Made by a program: the position numbers and the translations under genes. From Eggerthella lenta DSM 2243 (GTDB taxonomy: Bacteria > Actinomycetota > Coriobacteriia > Coriobacteriales > Eggerthellaceae), in NCBI RefSeq assembly GCF_000024265.1, contig NC_013204.1:2794501-2858500 (forward strand): 64,000 bases of DNA. The letters run 5' to 3'. Each line of letters begins with the position of its first letter. Position 1 is the stretch's first letter. The notes beneath the pieces are model-generated. The model had not been told where the DNA came from. It searched no databases and worked only from the letters and a program-made list of their open reading frames with translations. Of the stretch, positions 15,859 through 24,403 are shown piece by piece.

Positions 15859-17349
15859 GCGTCCCGAATCGTGGTATATCAGGGCCATCGCCGGAGAATC
15901 GCCGGCACCCTTGCGAGGTGAATCTTAGCCTTCGTCCTCCTTCGGGTCAATGGCGCTCCCTATGATCTTGCGCGCCGCCTCGCGGGCGGCGCGCACCTCG
16001 GCCTCGCCGGGGGCCTCGCGCTCCTGGGCCTTCCAGGCGTGCGCGAGCGAGGGCCTGGAGATGACGCAGCGCGCCGACCACTCCTCGTCGGCCTCGATGA
16101 GCGCCGCTCCCACCAGGCGGATGAGCGACTCGCGCGAGGGGAACCCCTGCACGACGCGCGTCCTGCGCTTGATCTCGCGGTTGGCCCTCTCCTGGACGTT
16201 GTTGGTGCGGATCTTGGTGCGGTGCGTGGCCGGGAACGCCAGGTAGGCGAGCGCCGCCTCCTCGGCCTCCAAGAGCACGTTTCCGGCCGCCCTCGAGATC
16301 TTCAGCACCTCCTCGGTCGCCTCTTGGTAGCACGCCCGCACGAGGACGGGGCTCTTCTGCGCGAAGACGGCCTTCATGGCCTCGCGCGCCTTTCTCTGGT
16401 CGTCCTTCCTGTGGATGCGGCCCGCCACGTTGCGCATGAGGTGCGTGACGCAGCGCTGCCAGGCCGCTCCTTGGAACGTCTCGGCTATCGCCTTCGCGAG
16501 CCCTTCGTGGGCGTCCGAGACGACGAGGCGCACGCCGTCGACGCCGCGCGCCCTCAGGCCGGAGAGGAACGCCTTCCACCCGGCGTGGCTCTCCGTGTCC
16601 ACGCAGTCCACGCCGACGAAGCGCTTGTGGCCCGTGTCGTCGAGCCCGATCGCGGTCACGACGGCCTGGGACGCCGAGCGCCCCTCCACGCGGCACTTCA
16701 CGTAGGTGGCGTCGAGCCACAGGTAGGCGAAGCGCACCCCGTCGAAGCGCTGCCTCCTGAACGCGTCCACCTCGGCGTCCAGGCACTCGCACAGGCGCGA
16801 CACCTGCGACTTCGACATCGACCTCACGCCGAGCTCGCCCGCGACGGCCTCCACCTTGCGCGTCGATATCCCCATGACGTACATCTCGGCCACCGCCGCG
16901 ACGAGCGCCCGGTCCACCCTGCAGTAGCGCTCGATCAGGTCCTCGGGGAAGAACGAGCCTCGGCGCAGCTTCGGAATCTTGAGGGTGACGTCGCCCGCGG
17001 CGGTCGAGAGCCCCCGCTCCCGGTAGCCGTTGCGCGAGTTGACGCGCCCCTCGTCGCGCTCCCCGTAGGGGGCGTTGCACGCCTCGTCGGCCTTCGCCGA
17101 CATCGCGGCGTTCGCCAGGAGCTCGAGCATCCTGCGCCCGAAGGCCTGCAGGTCGGTGCATTCCTCGAGGATCGCGAACGCGAGCCCCTTCACTTCGGGG
17201 TCGTTGAATAGTAGAGTGTCCATAGCGGGCATCGCCTTCCTTCGAATCTGTCTTTTGTGGTGATTGACGATTCTAGACGATGTCCGTTTTTCTCGGGCAG
17301 GCTTCGCCCGCCCTCCAGAAACGGATTGATACACCAACTTTCGGGACGC
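15859..17349. mobile_element. IS256-family insertion sequence
   Basis: Terminal inverted repeats of 23 bp (GCGTCCCGAATCGTGGTATATCA at 15859-15881 and its imperfect complement at 17327-17349, 19 of 23 matching) bound one transposase gene. A perfect 16-bp direct repeat, CGGATTTTCGGCCGCG, lies at 15846-15861 and 17353-17368. It overlaps the left terminus and is longer than the 8-9 bp usual for IS256 targets, so the exact ends are uncertain by a few bases. Confidence 0.75.
15925..17232 (-). CDS. IS256-family (mutator-type) transposase
   Basis: A 435-residue transposase that looks intact. The DDE residues are visible as WLDATYVKCR, VVSDAHEGLAKAI and the glutamate in NNVQERANREIKRR. WQRCVTHLMRN is the family C-(2)-H signature. 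The N-terminal part contains NGYRERGLST and LKIPKLRRGSFFPE, typical of the family. The ATG at 17232 follows AAGGA; the ATG three codons later is an alternative start. No frameshift is seen, so the element may still be active. Confidence 0.93.
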   Translation of the reverse strand: MPAMDTLLFNDPEVKGLAFAILEECTDLQAFGRRMLELLANAAMSAKADEACNAPYGERDEGRVNSRNGYRERGLSTAAGDVTLKIPKLRRGSFFPEDLIERYCRVDRALVAAVAEMYVMGISTRKVEAVAGELGVRSMSKSQVSRLCECLDAEVDAFRRQRFDGVRFAYLWLDATYVKCRVEGRSASQAVVTAIGLDDTGHKRFVGVDCVDTESHAGWKAFLSGLRARGVDGVRLVVSDAHEGLAKAIAETFQGAAWQRCVTHLMRNVAGRIHRKDDQRKAREAMKAVFAQKSPVLVRACYQEATEEVLKISRAAGNVLLEAEEAALAYLAFPATHRTKIRTNNVQERANREIKRRTRVVQGFPSRESLIRLVGAALIEADEEWSARCVISRPSLAHAWKAQEREAPGEAEVRAAREAARKIIGSAIDPKEDEG

Positions 17350-17379
17350 TACCGGATTTTCGGCCGCGGTTTCGCATTC

Positions 17380-17531
17380 TGGCAGAGAATCACGGTTTAG
17401 GCGCAAAATCAATGTCTCCCCTCCAACCAAAAGCCTAGATATCCAAAGAAGCACCAGGTCAGGTTTTTCGGCAGCCAACACAGATGCAGGAATCGCGATG
17501 CAGCTGCGCCCAAACCGTGATTCTCTGCCAG
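17380..17531. repeat. Inverted-repeat element, copy 2
   Basis: The arm at 17380-17404 (TGGCAGAGAATCACGGTTTAG) and the complementary arm at 17505-17531 (AAACCGTGATTCTCTGCCAG) flank about 100 bases without a gene. The same arms, less well kept, occur at 3761-3893. The right arm ends 19 bases before the coding start at 17551 and so lies in that gene's promoter region. No other feature is visible in the 17350-17550 gap. Confidence 0.6.
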
Positions 17532-17550
17532 ATTATGTTACGATGACCTT

Positions 17551-18525
17551 ATGGATATACTCATTGGATACGAATCGGCGCTCGACTACTGGAGAACGGT
17601 GGGGCCGAATTACTTGCGCGGCTACGATGCGCGGCAAGCGGCGACAAGACGTGCGCGACGTGCGCTCGCTTCAAGCGAGCGACCGACCCTTTCCGAGGGA
17701 AATCGGCGTCCTGCCGGATGCACCCTGCCCCTGTGCACGCTGGTGGGCAGCGTCGACGTCCGGACGAGAACGCCTGCCGTGCTCAGCAGCTTTTGCTCCG
17801 TCCTCCCCGAGAGGTCGTTCGTCGACGCGGGCGAGGGCTTTTTGATGAGCACGCCGGAGTTCTGCTTCTTGCAGATGGCGAACCGGCTGTCGCTCGCACG
17901 GCTCATAATGCTGGGATACGAGTTGTGCGGAACGTACGTCCTGGTAGACAAGGGGCCGGCACCGCGTCGCGACGCGCCGCTGACGACGGTCGCGAAGCTG
18001 CGAACGTTCGTCGAAGGCGCCTCGAACGCTCGCGGGAGGAAGAAGGCGCTGCGGGCTTTGCGCTACGTGTTGGACCGATCGGCCTCGCCGATGGAGTCCG
18101 CGCTGGCCATGCTGCTGTGCCTGCCGTACGGCTTGGGCGGGTACGGATTACCCGAACCGCGACTTAACTACCGCGTCGACGTGCCGCCCAGCTTCCGCGC
18201 CATGGCCGACCGGAAGCACTGCGCATGCGACCAATGCTGGCCCGAATCGAAGCTGGCCGCGGAGTACGACAGCGAGCTGCACCATGCCGACCTCGAACGA
18301 CGGGAAAGCGATGCGCGACGACGCAGCACCCTTATCACGCTCGGCTTCACCGTGGTCACCGTGTCGAAGGGGCAGGTCATGGACAGCGGGGCGTTCAACC
18401 GGCTGGCGCATCAGCTGGCGAAGCGCCTGGGAAAACGCCTACGCTACGTCGACCCGGGCTTCACGCGCGCGCACCTCGAGCTGCGCGCCGAGCTGTTCGA
18501 GGCGATCGGGATACGCGCGAGCTGA
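17551..18525 (+). CDS. Hypothetical protein with possible C-terminal PD-(D/E)XK nuclease fold
   Basis: A 324-residue protein not recognised with certainty. The C-terminal third reads like a DUF559/Vsr-type nuclease domain: MESALAMLLCLP, then LAAEYDSELHHADLERRESDARRR, then LITLGFTVVTVSKGQV. This resembles the core in which an E/D-x-x-H-x stretch is followed by a conserved R and an LGF-V strand. Four cysteines (CACDQC with neighbours) may form a metal site. The N-terminus (MDILIGYESALDYWRTVGP) has no known match. It lies between the IS256 element and the YhgE-like gene and is preceded by an inverted-repeat arm. A toxin or antitoxin-like role (AbiEi architectures) is speculation. Confidence 0.6.
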   Translation: MDILIGYESALDYWRTVGPNYLRGYDARQAATRRARRALASSERPTLSEGNRRPAGCTLPLCTLVGSVDVRTRTPAVLSSFCSVLPERSFVDAGEGFLMSTPEFCFLQMANRLSLARLIMLGYELCGTYVLVDKGPAPRRDAPLTTVAKLRTFVEGASNARGRKKALRALRYVLDRSASPMESALAMLLCLPYGLGGYGLPEPRLNYRVDVPPSFRAMADRKHCACDQCWPESKLAAEYDSELHHADLERRESDARRRSTLITLGFTVVTVSKGQVMDSGAFNRLAHQLAKRLGKRLRYVDPGFTRAHLELRAELFEAIGIRAS

Positions 18526-18666
18526 AAGCCGTCGCCGTGAACGAGCGGCGTCCCAGGCTGTCTGAGCGAAGCGAAGCAGGTTGTCGTCCTGATGCAGCGC
18601 GTCGAGCGACGAGCTCCGCTCACGGCCAGAGGATCTCGCGGCTCCTGCCGAGAAGCGGGGTGCCGC

Positions 18667-20544
18667 TTACCCCTGGAACAGGGCGAGGAAGCGATCCCAG
18701 ATGGTTTGCTCTTGCTCGGGCTCTTCCGGCTCGGGCGTTTCGGGCTGCTCGATTGCGGCCGTGGTCATGACGAACTGCACGGCTTCCACGTTGGCGTTCT
18801 GCGGCGACACGAACGACACCGGGTCGAACTTCGGGAAGTCGAACTCGGCAGTCATGTCGGCGATCTGCCGCTTCATGGTTTCGGGCAGCGTGATGGTGGA
18901 CGCGTTGAGCTGGTTCATGCCGCTGCTGAGCTCGCCCGCCCCGCCGGCCAGCTGGCCCGCGCCGCCGGCAAGCTGGTTCGCGCCGGACTCGAGCTGGCCG
19001 TAGTTCTCGGCGAGCGCCGACAGACCCGACGCGTACTGCGCAAGACCTTCGTGGAACCGGCCATACTCGCCAGATAGCTGCGCGATGCCTTCGACGAGCT
19101 GGGAGAGTTGGTCGAGCTGGCCGCCGCCCACGGCCGTTTCGAGTGCGGACGCCATGGAGCGGAGAGCGGCTTCTTGCTGGGCGAGGGCGCCGCCGCTTTG
19201 CGCATCGGCCGCCAACGCGCCCAACAGCTGGTCGGCGCCGGAGAAGGCGTCCTTCGTCGCGGCGTACGTGCCCTTGACGGTTTGGGCGGCCTGGTAGTTC
19301 GCGATAAGCTGATTCACCGTGACGAGGTCGTCGGGGTTTTGCGACGTGCTTGCAAGGGCCATCAAGCTTCCGATCTGCTCTTCTGTCAACGTGCCGGCGG
19401 GAATGCCTTCGATAGCGCCCTCGAGCGCCGGGAGCGCCTGCGCGTAGCCCTGCTGGACGCGAACGACCTGTTGACGCAGCTCCGCAAGCCCGTCCGCGAG
19501 CGCGTTCAGCCCGCCCGGCAGCTGCCTCAGCTGGTCGAGCTGCGACAAATCAGCACCCTGCAAACCGCTCGCGACAGCCGACAGCGCAGCGTTGATCTGG
19601 CTCGACGCGCTCACCAACTGACCGGACGAGCCGTTGAGCCTGTTCAACCCCTGGCCGAACGCCGCAGCGCCCGACGACAGATCCTGTGCGCCGCTGGTCA
19701 GCTCGTCTACGCCCGAGGCGAGCGACGACGTGCCCTCCGCCAGCGCGCCGACCGCGTCCGATAGGTTCGTCATGCCGCTGACCATGCTTGAGGTGTCGGG
19801 CATCTCGACGACCGACGAGTACGGCAGCGCGGCGATCTGCGCGCCCGGCATCTTGAAGTTCCGCACCTTGGCCGTGAGCGTGAAATCGGCATCCTGACCG
19901 GGCAGGACGGTGAAGGCAGCTGTAGCGTCTTCGCCGGATTGCGCGATGGTGGCTCCCTCGCCCTCCACGTCGGAGGCGACGTCGCCCGGCAGCGTGAACG
20001 TGATCTGCAGCATGAAGCTGTCGTAGAACGCGGGATCGATGGCCTCGTTGCGCGCGGTGGTCACATGGACGGCCAAGTTGCCCGAAGCGCCGGCCAGCTG
20101 GTCGGCCTCCACCTTCTTACCGTCCAGTTCGTAGGACAGCGACACATTCCACGGCAATGCGGCGTTTGCGGCGTCTCCCTGGTAGTACAGCGTGCCCTCT
20201 TCGGCCTCGAACGTGGTGGCGTCGCCGATGCGCGCCAGCTCGGTCTCGTTCGTGAGGTTCTGCACGGACGTGTAGTCGCCGTGGTCGACGACGGTGCCCG
20301 GCACCTCCACGTCGAAGCGGTTGACCACGTACACCGCTTTCGGCGCGCCGCTCGCCGCCAAGGTCGCGTACACCACTTCGGACTTCTCGTACGTCGCCGC
20401 GGACGAGGCGGAAGCGGCAGATGCAGAGGAAGAGCTCGCCGCATCGCCCTCGGCCAGCGCGAGCGCGCTCGGCACGCAGGCGACGGACAGCGTCACGGTG
20501 AGCAGCGCGACGACGCAGGTGCGCAGACAAGGGTGCTTTTTCAT
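18667..20544 (-). CDS. Secreted YhgE/Pip-like heptad-repeat protein, MMPL partner
   Basis: A 625-residue exported protein with a signal peptide (about 1-30) and a Ser/Ala-rich linker. A folded domain (50-240) is followed by long heptad-type repeats of the pattern xxxLxxG (DAVGALAEGTSSLASGVDELTSGAQDLSSG, and again near the C-terminus GANQLAGGAGQLAGGAGELSSG). These repeats are typical of YhgE/Pip proteins. The C-terminus is acidic (PETPEPEEPEQEQ). Its start overlaps the stop of the MMPL transporter gene by four bases, so the two proteins are made together and probably act together in export. Confidence 0.78.
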   Translation of the reverse strand: MKKHPCLRTCVVALLTVTLSVACVPSALALAEGDAASSSSASAASASSAATYEKSEVVYATLAASGAPKAVYVVNRFDVEVPGTVVDHGDYTSVQNLTNETELARIGDATTFEAEEGTLYYQGDAANAALPWNVSLSYELDGKKVEADQLAGASGNLAVHVTTARNEAIDPAFYDSFMLQITFTLPGDVASDVEGEGATIAQSGEDATAAFTVLPGQDADFTLTAKVRNFKMPGAQIAALPYSSVVEMPDTSSMVSGMTNLSDAVGALAEGTSSLASGVDELTSGAQDLSSGAAAFGQGLNRLNGSSGQLVSASSQINAALSAVASGLQGADLSQLDQLRQLPGGLNALADGLAELRQQVVRVQQGYAQALPALEGAIEGIPAGTLTEEQIGSLMALASTSQNPDDLVTVNQLIANYQAAQTVKGTYAATKDAFSGADQLLGALAADAQSGGALAQQEAALRSMASALETAVGGGQLDQLSQLVEGIAQLSGEYGRFHEGLAQYASGLSALAENYGQLESGANQLAGGAGQLAGGAGELSSGMNQLNASTITLPETMKRQIADMTAEFDFPKFDPVSFVSPQNANVEAVQFVMTTAAIEQPETPEPEEPEQEQTIWDRFLALFQG

Positions 20545-22715
20545 GATTCGTCTCCTTCGGACGCGGGGAGCGGGGCGGGTTCGGATCCCTCGGCCGCTAC
20601 GGGAGATGCGGCGTCGACAACCTCAGACGCTGCGGGCACCGCGGGCTCGGCAGCCGCGACAGGCGCGAAGTTCGCATGCCAGGTGGTGCGCCGGATAACG
20701 CGATCAAGCAGCACGAGCAGCGCCGGCAGGAAGCACGTGACCAGCGTCAGCGACAGCAGCGCTCCGCGGGCGAGCAGGAAGCCCAGGCTGGACACCGCCG
20801 ACATGCTGGACGAGAATCCCAGCGCGAAGCCCGCAGTAGCCAGGATGCCGGCCGACACGAGCAGCGACGGGAACGTTTCGCCCAGCGCAAGGTGCGCGGC
20901 CTTGCGCGCCGGGACGCGTCGACGGTGACGCAGGTAATGCGTGGTCAGCAGGATGCCGTAGTCGATGGTGGCGCCCAGCTGCACCGTGTTGATGACGAGG
21001 TAGCCGATGAAGTTCACCGACTCGCCCATGAAGTACGGGATAGACAGGTTGATCCAGATGCCCGACTCGATGGTGAGCAGCAGCACGAGCGGCAGCGTGA
21101 GCGAGCGGAACGTCACCAGCAACACGATGAGGATGGCGATGATGGCTACGGCGCTGACCACCACGTTGTCCACCGCCACGATGTTCTTCATGTCGTAGAG
21201 ATTCGCGGACTGGCCGGCGGTGTAGTACGTGTCGTAATGGCGCGCAGCCGCCTGCTGCACGGCTTCCACCGTGGAGAACGCCTCGTCGCTTTCCACATCG
21301 GTGCTGGTGTAGGCGATGATGCGCGCGTAGTTCGGCGAATAGAACTGGTCGATCACGCTCTGGTCGAGGAAGCCCTGCGGGATGGCGGCGCCCACGGTGG
21401 ACGCGTACGAGATGACGCCCGTTACATGATCGACCTCGGCCAGGTCGCGCGAAAGCGCAGCCTCGGCGGCCACGTCACCGCGCGGCACCAGCACCACCAC
21501 GGCGTTCTGCTGGCCGAACTCGTCTTGGATCATAAGCGTGTCGGCGCCGGCGCGCAGGTTCGGGTCGGGCTCGCTGTTCTGGTAGGTGAACACGGTGTGG
21601 CTCTGACCCAAAAACGCGGGAACGACGAGCGCCAACACGAGGACGAGAGCCGGGACGCGCACCTTCGACAGCACCTTGCCCACGTTCTTGAACGAGGGCA
21701 TGAGCGGCCGATGCCGCGTCTTGTCGATGAGCTTGTACAGCGAAAGCGTGACCGCCGGCAGGAACACCATGACGGTGAAGAAGCTGAACACGATGCCCTT
21801 CACCAGGTTGATGCCAAGATCGGCGCCGATTTGGAACTGCATGAACGCAAGAGCGGCGAAACCGAACAGCGTGGTGACGGCGCTGGCGGCGATGGTGGAC
21901 AGCGACCTGCGCATAGCCAAGGCCATGGCACGCTCCACGTTCGGCGTGCGCTGACGCTCGGCCGCGAACGCGTGCAGCAGGAAGATGGCGTAGTCCAGCG
22001 ACACCGCCAATTGCAGGATGGGGCTCACCGAGAACGTGATGAACGAAACCTGCCCCAGCACGATGTTCGTACCCATGTTGATGAGAATGGAAACGCCGAT
22101 GGCGGCGATGAACAGCAGAGGCTCGATCCACGACGTGGTGGACAGCACGAGCAACAGGATGATGACGGGCACGAGGATGAGCGCCGCGCCGCCGGCCTCC
22201 TTCGACGTGCTGGCCGTGGTCTGCGCGGTATCGGCGGCCTCGCCCGACACGGCGTTGCCCGGGCCCGCCTCGTCCACGAGGGCGCGCAGCGCGGGGACGG
22301 CCGTGCTTTCGGAGCCTTCGGCCACGGTGACCTGGAACAGCGCAGCGCCATCGCGATAGTACGTCTCGACCGTGGAGGCATCGGCCATTTCGAGGGGCAC
22401 CGTGACGTCCACGACGTCGTCGAGCCACATGACGCCCTCGACGCCTTCCACTTCGGCGATCTTATGCTTGAGCGCAAGCGCCTGGGCAATGCCCACATCG
22501 TGGACGAGCACATTGGCGTTGGGGACGGCCTGGGCGAACTCGTCGTTCATGATGGAGACGGCCGTGGTGGATTGCGCTTCGTCGGGCAGGTAGTCCACCA
22601 TGTCGTAGTTGACTCCCACGAACGGGATCATCGCGGCGCACACGACGGCGACGGTCAAAAACGCCGCCACGACGGCTTTGCGTCGCGCGATGATGCCGTC
22701 GATGATTCGATCCAT
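20541..22715 (-). CDS. MMPL/RND-superfamily transporter
   Basis: A 724-residue protein with the RND layout: one N-terminal helix, an external loop, then six helices, repeated twice. Motifs include DYAIFLLHAFAAERQRTPN and the second-half equivalent DYGILLTTHYLRHRRRVPARKA, as in MmpL proteins. The length fits actinobacterial MMPL members. It likely exports a lipid or hydrophobic compound with the co-translated repeat protein. The C-terminus is an Ala/Pro/Glu-rich cytosolic tail. Regulation may act through the inverted repeat at 22757-22787. Confidence 0.9.
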   Translation of the reverse strand: MDRIIDGIIARRKAVVAAFLTVAVVCAAMIPFVGVNYDMVDYLPDEAQSTTAVSIMNDEFAQAVPNANVLVHDVGIAQALALKHKIAEVEGVEGVMWLDDVVDVTVPLEMADASTVETYYRDGAALFQVTVAEGSESTAVPALRALVDEAGPGNAVSGEAADTAQTTASTSKEAGGAALILVPVIILLLVLSTTSWIEPLLFIAAIGVSILINMGTNIVLGQVSFITFSVSPILQLAVSLDYAIFLLHAFAAERQRTPNVERAMALAMRRSLSTIAASAVTTLFGFAALAFMQFQIGADLGINLVKGIVFSFFTVMVFLPAVTLSLYKLIDKTRHRPLMPSFKNVGKVLSKVRVPALVLVLALVVPAFLGQSHTVFTYQNSEPDPNLRAGADTLMIQDEFGQQNAVVVLVPRGDVAAEAALSRDLAEVDHVTGVISYASTVGAAIPQGFLDQSVIDQFYSPNYARIIAYTSTDVESDEAFSTVEAVQQAAARHYDTYYTAGQSANLYDMKNIVAVDNVVVSAVAIIAILIVLLVTFRSLTLPLVLLLTIESGIWINLSIPYFMGESVNFIGYLVINTVQLGATIDYGILLTTHYLRHRRRVPARKAAHLALGETFPSLLVSAGILATAGFALGFSSSMSAVSSLGFLLARGALLSLTLVTCFLPALLVLLDRVIRRTTWHANFAPVAAAEPAVPAASEVVDAASPVAAEGSEPAPLPASEGDES

Positions 22716-22756
22716 ACCCGCCCGCCTGTCCGCTTCGCCTGCGCGTATACGCGCGC

Positions 22757-22787
22757 TTGGTTACCCTACATCATGCATGATAACCAA
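22757..22787. promoter_or_regulatory. Operator candidate upstream of the MMPL gene
   Basis: TTGGTTA (22757-22763) and TAACCAA (22781-22787) are inverted repeats flanking the palindrome ATCATGCATGAT (22770-22781). The inner ATGATAACCA is the complement of TGGTTATCAT upstream of the TetR gene (14856-14865). Confidence 0.4.
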
Positions 22788-22899
22788 CACCGTGTAGCGA
22801 AACAACCAACAAGGGATGCCAGAACTGCCCGTAACCCGACACACGGTTGACCAAGTGTCGGAGATTCACGAAACCGTCACCTTCGAGTATGCCGTCCGG

Positions 22900-23442
22900 T
22901 TACCGGCCCGCTCCGTCGCGGAGAGCTTTGAGCTTGGCGAGGGTGACGGGGTCGATGCGGGAGGCCACCGTGTTCTTCTGAGCCACCTTCGGGGTTTCGT
23001 CGAGGCGCGCCTCCTCGTAGTACATCCCCACCTCGCGCGAGAAGCCGTCGGCACTCATGCGATCCACGCCGAAGCCGAACGTGGTGTCTTGGATGGTGGC
23101 GTCGCTGGTAACCACGAGGGTTTCCACCTGGCGCTCGCGCGCGTCGTGGGCCAGCTTCTCGATGACCTTGTCGGCCGACTGGCCCGCCGGCGAGAACACG
23201 ATGCGCACGCCGCCGACGGTTTCCGCCTCGCCGTTCGAGAACGCGTTCTTCGCGCCATCGAACACGATGACGGCCTTGTAGTCGCCTCCGGCGTAGTTCA
23301 CCACGTCGTTGATGAGCATCTCGCGCGCGGCGTTGAACGTGTCGTCGGTGTAGTCCTCATCGGGCGCGTTGCGGTAGCGGCTGCCGGAGCGCAGCACGTT
23401 GTATCCATCAACGATCAGGAGTTTCTTACGTTGCTTGGCCAT
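22900..23442 (-). CDS. yacP: YacP-like NYN-domain ribonuclease
   Basis: A 180-residue protein with a NYN (PIN-like) nuclease fold. Acidic residues appear in LLIVDGYNVLR, VIVFDGAKN, SADKVIEKLA and LVVTSDATIQDTTFG. In Bacillus the homolog YacP/Rae1 cuts mRNA on the ribosome. It directly follows the RlmB-type methyltransferase gene (36-base gap), the same order as yacO-yacP in Firmicutes, which supports the assignment. Confidence 0.87.
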   Translation of the reverse strand: MAKQRKKLLIVDGYNVLRSGSRYRNAPDEDYTDDTFNAAREMLINDVVNYAGGDYKAVIVFDGAKNAFSNGEAETVGGVRIVFSPAGQSADKVIEKLAHDARERQVETLVVTSDATIQDTTFGFGVDRMSADGFSREVGMYYEEARLDETPKVAQKNTVASRIDPVTLAKLKALRDGAGR

Positions 23443-23478
23443 GATCCACCTACGTCAACCTGCGCGTCCGCCGTTGTC

Positions 23479-24225
23479 CTACTGGTTCTGGCGAAGCCAC
23501 TCGTACATGCAGGCGGTGGCGGCTTGCGCCACGTTGAGGGACGCCACTTCGCCCTCGATGGGCAGCTTCACCAGGAAGTCGCAGTGCTCCATCACGAGGC
23601 GCGAGATGCCCTCCTGCTCGTTGCCCATCACCAGTGCGATCTTGCCCTTGAGGTTCGACTTCCAGATGAGGTCCTTCGCATGCTCGGTGGCCCCGGCGAT
23701 CCAGAAGCCCTCCTCCTTGAGGCGGCTCATGGTCTGCACGAGGTTCGACACCTGAGCCACGGGCACGTGCGCGATGGCGCCGGCCGAGCTCTTGTACGTG
23801 GACGCCTCCACGTGCGCGCTGCGCTTGTTGGGGATCACGATGCCGCACGCGCCCACCGCTTCGGCGCTGCGCGACACGGCGCCCAGGTTGCCCGCGTCGG
23901 TGATGTGGTCGAGGATGATCACGAGCGCGCGGCCGTCGTGCTGCTCGGCCGACTTGCCCGCCGCGTCGATCACGTCGCCGATGCCCACGTACGGGAACGG
24001 CGCGGCCTTCGCCATGACGCCCTGGTGGCTGCCGCGGTCGGACTTGCCGTCCAGCACCTTGCGCGGCACCATCTCCACGGTGGCGCCGGCGCGCTTCGCC
24101 TTGCGCAGGATGTCCTCGATGAGGCCATCGCGCTGCATGTTGTCGGCCATGAGAATGCTCTTGATGGGCACGCCCGTGCGCAGCGCCTCGATGACGGGGC
24201 GCTTGCCCTCGATGAAATCAGCCAT
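23479..24225 (-). CDS. rlmB: 23S rRNA 2'-O-methyltransferase, RlmB/TrmH family
   Basis: A 248-residue SPOUT methyltransferase. The N-terminal substrate-binding domain (MADFIEGKRPVIEALRTG) is followed by the three knot motifs: ILDHITDAGNLGAVSRSAEA, IALVMGNEQEGIS and LPIEGEVASLNVAQAATA. This matches RlmB, which methylates G2251 of 23S rRNA in E. coli. The ATG at 24225 was preferred to the far upstream end of the open frame because it begins the family's conserved N-terminus. It is followed by the YacP gene. Confidence 0.9.
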   Translation of the reverse strand: MADFIEGKRPVIEALRTGVPIKSILMADNMQRDGLIEDILRKAKRAGATVEMVPRKVLDGKSDRGSHQGVMAKAAPFPYVGIGDVIDAAGKSAEQHDGRALVIILDHITDAGNLGAVSRSAEAVGACGIVIPNKRSAHVEASTYKSSAGAIAHVPVAQVSNLVQTMSRLKEEGFWIAGATEHAKDLIWKSNLKGKIALVMGNEQEGISRLVMEHCDFLVKLPIEGEVASLNVAQAATACMYEWLRQNQ

Positions 24226-24403
24226 GTTCACGATCCTTCGTATCTTCTCCCGCGTCGATCCTGGCATGGCATCGCACGGCACATTGTTAATTCGGACAGT
24301 ATGGCAGATAGGAACGCGCCCGGGGAAGCCCCCGCGCGCATCTTCAGCGTATCGCCACGTGGAGGAGGGAGCGCGAGCGCCACACGGCTTCGAGCACGTT
24401 GCC

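Noticed and set aside
20676-22850. 724-codon plus-strand frame opposite the MMPL gene
   Set aside because: Same length as the MMPL gene only because it mirrors it; no hydrophobic helices or motifs.
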